Shown here piece by piece: positions 12,301 to 24,300 of a stretch of 64,000 bases of DNA. The DNA comes from Kuschelorhynchus macadamiae (lineage: Eukaryota > Arthropoda > Insecta > Coleoptera > Curculionidae). Both the position numbers and the translations under genes were made by a program. The notes beneath the pieces are model-generated. The model saw only the letters and a program-made list of their open reading frames with translations, had not been told where the DNA came from and did no database searches. The number at the start of each line of letters is the position of its first letter. Position 1 is the stretch's first letter. The stretch covers positions 1,116,001 through 1,180,000 of the forward strand of contig JAUTXW010000356.1 of the NCBI GenBank assembly GCA_030620095.1. Direction: 5' to 3'.

Positions 12301-15300
12301 GGACTCCTGAGAAATAACTTCAAACAAGCATTTTCAATGACAACAATAAGATTCCAAAGAGAAGAAGGATGGAAATTGTCATGTTAAATACTTCACTTAC
12401 TAAACCGATTTACATTATTCTAATCCAGCTACTTCGAATCCAGTCTTGTTGTGCCTTTTTATAAATCTGGATATTTTCAACCCATTTGTACAAATACCAA
12501 AGTAACTTATTATTATGGCCAAAATATCCACATTGACTGATCTAACATCTTGTTTGAAAGGGCAAAGAATTGGAATAGAGAAAATCTCTCTAATCAGCCA
12601 TCAGCCATCTGAACCACAAATTGCAAATATGTACAAGTAAGGCCTAATAAAAATGTTGATATGCATTATCTTTATACCCATGGACGTGTATTTTTAAGTC
12701 ATAATAATTACGTCCCAGTGTGAGAATTAAAAAAGGAAGTAAACTTTTGTATGGGTTAAGCCGGCTACTCTAGTTTCGACGTGTTATTCATGTTCCATCA
12801 TATCAAAAAAGTGCTATTCGACACAATTTTGGATATAAGCTTGTATTCATCATTCTAATTTCTCCTGTACCTTTTTTTTACTTGTATTGATACTGTTCTC
12901 GTCTCATCTTTTACTTTTTGTGGACACTGTTCTGAATATTATCATTTCTGGGGTAATTTGCCTAATGGTTGCCGTTAAACGCCTTTTAAGAACATCAAAA
13001 TTTTCTGGTTTATTTTCATATAGTATTATTATTAATATAGCCCCACAGAAAGAAGTCGAAGGGTGTTAAATCAGGGGCCCTCGCAGATTACTCTTATTTG
13101 ACCCCGTTGATCTATCCAACGATGAGGAAATATCTCATAAAGATATCTACGAACTTCTGCCAAATAATGCGCTGGTGCTCCATCCTGATACTTGCGTCAG
13201 GTAAATCAGGAGTGTTCCGGTCAGGATATAAAGCAATCAACACCGGAGTAAGGTCTTCGTTAAGAAATTGAAAATACCTTTCACCTTCGTCAAATTTTCT
13301 TAAAAAAAATAGGGACCTATAACAACATTCCGAATTATTCCTGCCATACATACCGCTGGGTATGAATTTCTCGGAATCAATGCAGATTCTTGTACGACTA
13401 GTACCGATAGAGTCGCCTCGTCTGAAAAAATGATGTTTCTCGCAAACATTGAGTTATTAGCCAAGTAGTTGTCCATAAGAATTTGACAAAACTCGTTTCT
13501 TCTATCCGGGCCTTCCTCAGTAAGTCCTGTACTTCATATATAAGCCTGCTATTTTTCGTTTTTCAAGAATTTAAACATGATTGAATCATAGACATATCCA
13601 ATATTTTGAGAAATGCTTCTTGTGTTGGAATGAGGCCTTGCTTCCAACGAAACTAGGTTGTCAAGTTTAGTATTCTCGGAAATTTTAGCCAGAGTCCACT
13701 TCTGGGTTTACCCCTGACGTGACCAACTTCATTGAACTTTTTAACTATTTTTGAAACAGTTGCCTGACTTATTACTTCCTTATTTTGATACTTATTGGTA
13801 AAATACTCACAGACTTCATGTCGTGTTCTTTTTCGGTCTCCACTTCCAACTATTGTTAAAATCTCGATTCTCTCAGCTACTGTTAAAAATAAAAACATTA
13901 TTATCGGTGAATGTGGCAACTTTGAAGGAGATATTAAATATTTTGTCATTTTAGTCAATAGGTAAATAAGTGATAACTGGTAATAAGATAAATACATAAT
14001 TAAATTATAACTAATTTTTTTTAGTGATGTATTTCACAAATTGCTGACTTTAGCCATGTGGTATGTTATACAAAATGTGTTTAGAATTTTAAGAGGAATT
14101 AAAAAAGGGAAGTTAACAGCTACCTAATGTTTATGGCGCACCAAAGATGTAAAAAAGTAAAATAAAATTGACAGGTCCGAGCGTTTTTTGCCAAACCTTT
14201 TTGTTTTCTTGAAAAACTTATGATAAACTTATAACTAAACTCTATCTAGACTAAAAGTAAGTTTTTAAAATATTTTAACTTAAGATATCGGATTTATTAT
14301 GTCTTTTCTTTTCTGATATGTTCTATTCTGGGGGAAGGGGTTCTGGGACGGTCTGGTAGGTCGGTGCGTCCAGTCTTCTCTTTTCTGTTGTGATCTATTC
14401 TAAGGGGAAGGTGCTCTGGGACGGTCTGGTAGGTCGGTGCGTCCAGTTTTGGAGTTCTCTGGTGGGAAATTTATAACGTAGGGGCTCTTCATTATGTCCT
14501 GCAATAGCTGAGAACTGATTGTGGGAAGCAGCGTCCTTCTGGGCGCCTAACTGCAGGTGAGGATGGACGTGTTAGGCTGCTTCCTTCGACGGGACACCAT
14601 CATGGATAGTGAAGTGCTTGTCATTTAGTTTTTGTATGTGCATTAGCAGATCGCCGATCTGAAAGTGATTTTGTAGTGTCGTTTTACATACGTAACACTC
14701 CTAGAGTCTTATTTTGGAAGGACGCAAATCTGAATGTGTATATCTTTGCTATACGTGGGTATGGGCAGATCATGGTCAAAAGTCGTTTGTAAACTTGACT
14801 ATTTCTGCCCAGCAGAGGGTAGAGCTTGAGTGTGAGTGTGATGTGTGTAAAGTATGTGTTTAGTGGCACTGTTGGCGAACGGCCAAGAGAAGGTAGACCA
14901 AGGTCTACGAATCCTGCACTCGGTCGAATCAAGATTTTTTGCCGCAAGCAGAGGAAGAATTATGCCAAGAAATGTCTTAACACGTTAAACTAAGCCGGTA
15001 TGCTTTGTTTTAGACCTAATAAGACGTCCTCCTTTGACACAAAATCGTTCGTTTTACTTTGGTACGAAGAACGAGTACACTGCAATAATAAATGGAACAC
15101 CTTGCTGTTGGAAATATACTGATAAGAATGATTTTGCCTTCGTAAAAACAATATTGATATTTATGATAATTCGAAAAACCAGCACCGTTGGAATATAGAA
15201 CCTAATTTAATGTTCTTGGATGACAATGTTCTCGCAATTAGAGTTAGAGTAGTTCTAAAACAGCTGAAAATCGATGAAATTAATTATTTTCCCTTGCCTC

Positions 15301-18300
15301 CACTTTCCCTTATGTTATTCTGCATGGGTGGGACACTTTTGTGGACAGCTTATGTTATCCAGTTCCTCCATGTGATTTTGTGTTGTTCTGCGTCTGGTGA
15401 AGAGGACTCTGTCTGTCTTCAAGGGGTTAATATGGACTTTCCAGCCTCCCCTCTAGGTTGCAATGTTGTCTCTATGTTAGCGTAGTGTAATGAGGCGTGT
15501 GCTTCAGAGTCGTGTGATGGTAGCTGTCGGTGAATAGAAGAATCGGTTATACTAGATTTATATTTGGAGTTTTACAATACATAAAAAATATTAGGAATAC
15601 GTTTTTCAGGTCATTTCATTATTTAGTTTTTGATCAGACACTGTATGTTTCTTTGTTTCTGATAATTTAACTAAATTAATTTTAATTTCTTTCCTTGAAA
15701 CTACCTAATTGATTAGAGTAATTGAATTCCCGTTTATCCCGACAAAACATTCCTTCCTGTTCAACCTACCTTAATTTATATAAATACAATACAAATAATT
15801 TTATTCAGTTCAATGCCTATTATATAATGAATAGAACACATCAAGTTTACGTGCATAAGTAATGAATACACATTCACATGCTAATAAAATAGTACACATA
15901 AAAATATATAGACATAACTCAACTAAATAAGCTCTTGATTTAATCTACTGTTACTGTTGTGTAGAAAAACATTTTCTATAAGTAGGTCCTTTATTTTTAG
16001 GCTTAAATAATATATTGATTATTAACCGATTTGGTGTCCTTTACATTATTAGGAAGTGAATTAAGTATACTGCCGCCGAAGGTAGAACACTCGTAGAAGC
16101 TGTTACACTCCCTAAAATTTAATTATTTTTTGGATAAATATACAAGATGGTTTTGTAAATGTATAGTAAGGCTACTCACTATGTATTTACATTAAAATCG
16201 TTCTGTCGGACTTGCAGTGTTTTTATTACATAGGTTTCACAACGTTTCGAATGGTAACTCTAACGCTACGGGCTTATATACTAGTCGTGTGAGATGATAT
16301 GTGAAGTCTCCGCCCCCTGGTTACCTGAACCGCGAAGTTTTAGGGGTCATTTTGAGCTAGATGCGGATTCCATATATACAGAATTTCGATGCTAGGTCTG
16401 CTGAAAATGCTTCGATTCCTTTTTATGAAAGACACTTCTATAAACTTTGGTTATCGCCAGTGTTGTTCTCTATGCAAAATGTTAGCCTCGACCATTGTAT
16501 CAGGTGTTTGTTTAGCCAGACGTGTTCTGCTATGCCCGATCTTGACGTCTCTTCCTTTTGAGTATGTTTAAAATGCTACTGCTGACTCTTACACTAAGAG
16601 GGCGTTTTGGTCTCTCCAATGTACTATTCAACGTACTCACACGAGATTTGGTAAATGCATTCTTTTTTCTTGTCGACGTCCTTTGGCTTTGTTTTTGTCA
16701 GAAGACTTCTTATCGTATTTCCCGATTTGAAAGCGGTTTTGATGTTGAAATCCGTGGCTATTCTTCGAATCTTTTCAGATGTTCCCTTCTTGTGGATCGG
16801 AATGTATCGTAATATCATGATCATTTTTTAATTTTAATATTGTATTATTTATTAACCTCTTAGATTAACCATTCTGCAGTAGATCTTCTTTTATGTTTTC
16901 AATTTCTGCCTCAAGGTTCATCGTATTATTACAAGTTGTTATAGCTGTTGTAAAGCGTCCTTATGACGTCCTCTTTTGTTGCTGCAGAATGATTAGAACC
17001 CTGGTTGAGATACGGTCCAGTGTGTGTGAGTTTTCAGTACGCTGTAGACCTAATGCTCTCTGCAGATCGCCCAACGAGAATGTCAAGAAAAGGCAAAGAA
17101 GAATTTTCGTCTTTCTCCATTTTAAATTTAATACATGTTCTTATGCTATTTAAGTGATTGAAAAATTCTGTCAAATGATTGTCATTTGCAGTCCCAATAA
17201 TAAAAGTTTCATCTGGATACCTAGGCCAAAGTTTAGGCTTGATTTCAGCAGTATTTATTGCGTGCTCTTCGAACCACTCTATAAATGTTCGCTACTACCG
17301 GAGAGAGAGATGACCCCATCGGAAGATCATCTTGTGCGTAAAACCTATCTTTCAATTAAAAGTAGGAGTTATGGGACAGTATTCCAAGAGATCCATCACA
17401 CTCTCCAGAGGCAACGTCGTTCTTTCAAAAAGTGTATCGTCTTCCCTCAACTTTTCACTAATAATGCCTAATGATTCACATATAAGGAATATTTGTATAT
17501 AAGCTTTCTACATCAAAATTAACAAATCTGCCTTCTTGCGCAAATGTGATGCCCTTAAGAATATTAACAAAATGGTTAGAATTTTGAACAAAAGAATTTG
17601 TCTTACCATGAAAAGGTTGCATTATTTCTAACAAATATTTAGCCAAAGGACTTTTTGGTGAGTCCCTAGACCTAGTAATTGATCTTAGAGGCACGTTCGG
17701 TTTGTTCATCTTTGGCAAACCATAGAGATGGTGTGGCTTGCGGTAATGTGGCGTTAACTTGCTGCGTATTCTGTCTGGGATGTAGGTACTATATTTCTTC
17801 ATGGCCTGTATACCTTGCTCTCGATTGCACTTGTATAATCGTTCGGTAGTATTCTGTTATTTCCTTTCGTCAAGACTTCATCGATCTTCTGGACATGTGT
17901 TTCTGTGTTCATAACTATTGTAGCATTCTCTTTGCCTACAGGAAGAATATTTATGGAATTGTCTTTCAGGAGACGTCTAAGTGTGGTTTCTTCTTGTTTG
18001 GATATATTATTTGTTGTCTTTGTCTTTTTATCCAAAACGGTTCTTATTTTTTGCCGGAATTCATCGGCTTCAGACTGAGGGATGTTTATGGTTTCGACAG
18101 CTGCAACTATTTCCAAAACTGGTATGTTCTTCTGTCTCTGACAACATTCTTTTTGATACCTTGACTTTGGTCTTTCGCGCATCTCTTATTGGTTCTGTTT
18201 GGCGGCAAGATCGAAGCTTCTGCAATCTGTGTTGGTGTTTGGTATGCAACTATTGTCGTAGTCTTTCGCACGTCGTTTCAATTTTGTGGAAAATTGACCC

Positions 18301-21300
18301 ATAATCTTCTAAGTTATACTCCTTGATTTATTCATATCTTTGCAAGGCTTCGGTCTCTAGAATATTTTTTTTCCAGCGATGGTAAACTATTTGTAAGCAT
18401 ACTAGCTTTACTGGTATTATCTAAAATATATCTTATTGTATTTCCTGGAATTGCCAGTTTAAATTTAAAATGTACTGGGATTAAATTATCATTGCGGCTT
18501 CACACAGAAAATAAATGTTGGTCATTTCTTTGGTCAGCTTTATTCTTGTTTTCTCGTAGCTTCACAATTTGTCCCTGATACCGGGTCCGTACCATGCTTC
18601 CAACGTTTATTTGAAAGTGGAAGACAATGTAGAATGTTCACTAAAATCGTTATGTCGGACTTGAATTGTTTTTATTACATTGGTTTTCGAACGTTTCGAA
18701 TCATTTAGCTTACACTTGAAGACGATTGGAGATAGTTACTATTCGAAACGTTGTGAAACCAATGTAATAAAGACAATGCAAGTCTGACAGAATGATTTTA
18801 GTGAACATTCCACATTGTCTACCACTTCAAACAAACGATGTATTTACATAGTCAGTAGCCTCTAACATCTTATGTAACTTGAAGGTTTCCTTGCATGAAG
18901 TTCTGTAAGGCAGACCCGATTATACACTGTCCATAAATACACGACTCATATAGATAGTGTGTCCATATGAAGAAATTCTATATGAAATGGCAGATAATAT
19001 AAATGATTTTTTTAAATTAAAGAGCTGTTAGTTTTATGTGCAATATGTATTTTTTTGTAAAACTACCTATTCTGTTTCTAAATTCTCTTTTAACAAGAAA
19101 GTTTTTAAATTTTTAAACTAAACAGACAACTTGCTTTTTTTTATTTACACTATAAATTTTTTTAATTTTAAGGAAAAAACAACATTTTTTTCATTACGTA
19201 TTGTTAAGTCTTGAGCATACATTTTTTATTTTTTAAACTAACGTCTTATCGCATGATACTCGACATTACGACAGATCTGTCTATTGTATAACTTTTTAAA
19301 GATATCTCTTTCATAAAAGCTTAACTTCTTTTTCTCATAAATCATAAAAATTTTAAACAAATGCTCGAACTTTAATTTAAATAAAGTCCATTGCTGAATT
19401 TATTCAATATTTCTGGTCTTCCTAAAATATGCTGCTCCGTGATTGATTTTTCTTTATGTATGTCGTACATAGGTATTATTATATTGTTTTGCATTTTATG
19501 ATATTTAATGCAGAATTTTCCGTAACAAAATTACTTAATTTTCAGCCAGAAAACATACTGTGTTTGACAAAAACGGGCAACAGGATCAAAATTATAGATT
19601 TTGGCTTGGCGAGAAAATTTGATCCAGACAAAAAACTCCAGGTTTTATTTGGTACACCTGAATTTGTGGCGCCAGAAGTGGTTAACTTTGATGCAATAGG
19701 TTATGGAACTGATATGTGGTCTATTGGCGTGATTTGTTATGTCTTGTAAGTGAAAAATTTTTATTTTCATATTATAATGTTTTCCGTGATATAGTTTTCT
19801 TTCCATGTAAACCTCAGATGTAACATCTTACATTTTCTGTATAGCTAAATATTTAAGTCTGTTCAATAACAAATGGTTATGAAATTTAAATAAACTCGTG
19901 AAAGTAGTACTCCTGGTACAATCCGTGGAAGGACTAATAGACATCGAAAAGTTCCATGAAAGAGGTACTTAAAAAGCGTTGACGTTATGATATCTTACCC
20001 TGTCATACAGGTTGAGGGGTTATTAAGTCAATTACGGTAAAACGTACCGGTCTCACGAATTTTTTATGTGAATCCATAATTTATTGGTGTTAACACATTT
20101 ATTAGTTTAAATTTATGTTTTAAATTAATAAAAATAAAAGTGATAATCAATTAAAATTTTTAGTAATGTAATATAAATTCTTATAAATAAAAAAAGTAAT
20201 ACTTATTTCATTTCTTTGTGACAAAATTTAAAATAACTGTTGTGTTTTACTCTATTTCTTTAAAAATATAAATCTATACTTTCGTTCACTTTAAATTTTG
20301 ATATTACCTCGGCCTAAAATATAGCAGTTTTTGGAAATTTGTTTGTTTAATTAAGTATCTGCATCAGTTAATAAAGTATTACAAACTTAAAATAATAGTT
20401 ATATTCAAATATGTAACATATAGACATTACAAAATATGATTTTAGATATCAGTAAATTTCAATAATACCTGCTGAATCTAATAATTTTGAAGCTTGTATA
20501 TGAAACTCTAATCTAATTTTGGTCAAAATGATAAAGCGTTAATAATAGCACAGCTAAATGTATGTATATTTTTAGGGGTTAAATATTATTATAAAATAGT
20601 AGCTGGAAATTATCAGGATTCTTAGCCTGCCCAAAGTTATGAGTTATTTGCATTTTTTATTAAATTCATTTACAAAAAACCGCAGCACAGAACGAAAAAA
20701 ACGAAAGAACCATAATTCATTTTCAAGTAATAGACATTCGTCGACTTCGATTAACTGCGAATATTTATTTGTTTATTTATATTAATTGAGATGGCAATCG
20801 CGTTTTTTTTTTGTTTCTTTGTTCAACAATATTAAAATTATTTAAATTTGAGCAACCGGCCCTTTTACTTTTTTTCTGGCTTCACTAAAGATTTTGTAAT
20901 TTAAAGTTTTGAATTTGTGTTGATTTTGCTTTTTCACTGAGCGGTATAATCTTGATTGATATATAATATTAAACATTTCTGACTGTATTTTTAAAATCAA
21001 AAGTCTGTTCCAGATTATCCGGTTTATCGCCATTTATGGGCCATACAGATGTAGAAACCATGGCGAATGTCACCATTTCAAAATATGACTTCGATGACGA
21101 AGCTTTCCAAAATATATCTGAAAATGCCAAAGATTTCATTAAGAAATTACTGATCAAAGATTTAACGTAAGTATATTCGAAAATTTTATTTAATTTAATT
21201 TTTTATCTAAAAATTTTTTCAGCCAATAATCTACATTATTCATATTTGCTTGTACTTACTGCTAAATCTATATTATTACAATAAAACTTCTATTTCTGGA

Positions 21301-24300
21301 CCATGTTTCAATAGAATTTCAGTTTTGATAATTGTAAAAAATAATACCTATAAGAAATACACTGGTGTGTTCTATCGACACCTTACATTTACTTCTCTTG
21401 ATCTTAAATCGTTGGTAGTACTTGAATATTGGCTGAGAGATTTTCTTTTAACAATATATCATAAACCATCGTAATACAGCAAGACAAAGACCCAAATTAG
21501 TGCATTTATATTTTCATAAAATACACAGACTAACAATTGAATACAAGCACTATTTCTCGACACAATATTTGTCTTTATAAATTACAAAGAAACAATAATT
21601 AGACACAATATTACCGCATTTAAAATAAATAAAATTTGCCGTAAAAGTAATCATCGACAAGATCTGTAAAATCCAGAGGTGGCCAATGTGAAAAATATAT
21701 ACTTCCGAAAAAAAACCTTACAGCACTGAAACCTTGATTGAAAAGGGGGTAATATAAGAAGAAACACGAGAGCAAAACACTCTTAACCCTATAATACAAA
21801 CTTCTTTTGAACAGAATGTTAATTTAACTAGACTAGATTTTCAAATAGAAAATAAAAATAAGAAAAATTAAAAACTCGGACCAATATGATGATTATAAGT
21901 AAAACAGAAACTACGGAAACAAAAAAATAGCAAGGGCTGTATTTAACATATCTTAGATAAAAAACGCGGCACTACAAATATGAGAAGCGTTCCAATGACG
22001 TCAACGAAGAGGAAATTACAGTCGTTATGTCAAAGTGTCCAGAGGGCGAGGGGGTATACTAATGAAATCAAAGGAACTGCATATATCCTGTTAAAACTTT
22101 ATTGAAATATCATCATTCCTGCTCATCACAATAACGAAGTTGACCAAAGATATTCAATGATCATGTCTTTTAAATTAGCTATAATACATACTGTAACGAA
22201 TAGCACTGATGAGACTGCAAGTTCTACAAATGCGTGTAGTTTAATTACATCTGTCCGATTGCACAGCATGTATGTTTTCACTTCAATAAAAGAAAATTAT
22301 TCAAAAATAATGTTACCGTCTCTCTTTTTAAATGCTTTACAGCATATAGAGCAAATTTGTTTTCGAAATCACAATTGACCATTTGCAAAACAGTTAAAGC
22401 CCGTATAGAAAAGGCAACTATAAGTAGAAACAAGAAAAACTCATAGACTCTATGAAATCCATCGAACACAAATGTCAAAGCATCTTCTTTCGCAGAAAAA
22501 AAATTGAGGAGTCGCAAAACTAAAAATATTAATATTAAAAGAAGCGTTTACTCTATTCTTGTCGTCTAAATAATGTTGTGTTACTGTTGTGTTCAAAGCC
22601 ATTTCATCAAAAATCTTGTGGAATAATAAAGTTAAAATTGATTGAGTATCCTTAGACGTCTCCCATCGGCAAACGATACTGTGTGCTGATAAAAGATGAT
22701 ACAATTAGAATTTGAAGGATACTGACATATGGCAGGTATAAATGCAAATAAAATAATCAAAATTTAAAATAATGAAAAAATTCATATGTATTAAGAAACG
22801 ATCACAATTTTAAAAATTTCGAAATAAAAAGAGTTCGATTATGACATACGTTTGGAAAAAGAAAGCCAGGGAAAAGTTCCTACTAAACTAATGTCATCCG
22901 TGGAGAGCATTTGAAATAAATTACATACGTATACTAAAGCACATCGATTTAATTCAAAATAGACAAATTTCACATTGTTGTCCTAAAAAAAATTTTTCTC
23001 TAAAAAATCTATCTATATTCACTATGAAAACAAAACAAAGTAGAGGAAGACCTCAGTTGCCGAGATCCAACGCAGACGTTGCCAGAAAAAGACAGACTTC
23101 AAAAATCATAAAATTGAACATAGTTGAAATAGAAGTCCAGGAAGTTGATGAACAAAGACAGGAAAAAACTGTTTACACAATATTCATACTAATTTCTTAA
23201 TTCATATAAAACTAAATTCACTAAATAACTGGTCTTTTTAAGGAGCAAAACATTTTTTTACTTTGTTATACATTAAAAAGTTCTTCAACAAGTGAGAAAA
23301 TTCATTTTTTTTTGTAGTTCTAAAAGGGGTAATTATTAGTTTTTTTTGCACAAAAAGAGTTACTAATAAAAGTAAAAGGGGTATAAATTTATGATTGCAA
23401 AAACTACCAATTGTCCTCACCGTAAAGCATTCACTGTATTGAATGAATAATGAATCTTCGGAGCCAATAGTAACTTTAGCACCGGACGTAATATCAAAAG
23501 CAAAAATAACCAGTTTGAGTTTAACTAACCACATGGACTGTGGCAAGATTTTTTGATAAGTGATACACATTCATTATAAAATAATGATGCATACTTTACG
23601 TTTTTCTTTTGGTCCCACTTTCGTAACTTGCTTCTTTATTAAGATACAGGGTTCGAAAAAATCTTTTAATTTTGCAATTTTCTTCAAAAGAGGTAGAACA
23701 CCATTCAGTGTTTTTCTAACATATGACAGTGTTAGTAGTGTCACTTAAAAATCTTTTAAAATGGCAAGGCTGTACGAAGATCAGTTAAATCGGATAATTG
23801 GTATATAATTTAAGATGGCCGGAGCCAAAGAGATGTGACTGGGTTATTCAATACGCCACATGCTAGGAAGTGTTGGGCTTAGCGCCGTTTCTAACAAACA
23901 GGATCCGTAAGTTACAGACATGGCGGTGAAACAAAAAAAACAACCCAAATGATAGATAGATTCGTTTTGTACCGGGTGTCTTTTCTCTTTGATATCATTT
24001 TAATGAGCTGTAATTTTTTTGTTTTTAAAGAAATCAAAATGAAACAAAATCATTTAGCATGGTTATCTAGCAAGTTTTTTTCTGTTTTAAAAATAAAACC
24101 ATACACTAACGTTTTTTCAAAATATTAACCTAACTTATATACTCTCTTTTTAAATGCTTTACAGCATATAGAGCAAATTTGTTTTCGAAATCACAATTGA
24201 CCATTTGCAAAACAGTTAAAGCCCGTATAGAAAAGGCAACTATAAGTAGAAACAAGAAAAACTCATAGACTCTATGAAATCCATCGAACACAAATGTCAA

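Larger units (their letters stand above)
16168..18871 (-). mobile_element. Penelope-like element (PLE), near full length, dead
   Basis: A minus-strand PLE coding region (RT followed by GIY-YIG nuclease) is bracketed by related terminal sequence. The words AAAATCGTTCTGTCGGACTTG..TTTTTATTACAT..GGTTTCACAACGTTTCGAAT at 16194-16256 reappear at 18645-18701, and as an inverted copy at 18741-18815. The outermost sequence GGCTACT.ACTATGTA.TTACAT at 16168-16191 is found inverted at 18841-18868. Inverted or rearranged terminal repeats are typical of PLEs. The element fills much of a kinase intron and is antisense to the gene. Confidence 0.8.

Noticed and set aside
14310..14450. Repeat considered as a CRISPR-like array
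   Set aside because: Only two adjacent copies, no spacers, and a eukaryotic context.
15210..15485. 91-codon plus-strand frame in a kinase intron
   Set aside because: Composition is unremarkable, there is no motif, and the region is surrounded by LINE debris.
22278..23570. Hydrophobic minus-strand frames in the tandem unit, considered as chemoreceptor exons
   Set aside because: Hydrophobic stretches exist, but no receptor signature motif or consistent splice chain could be found. Duplication of the frames is explained by the tandem repeat.
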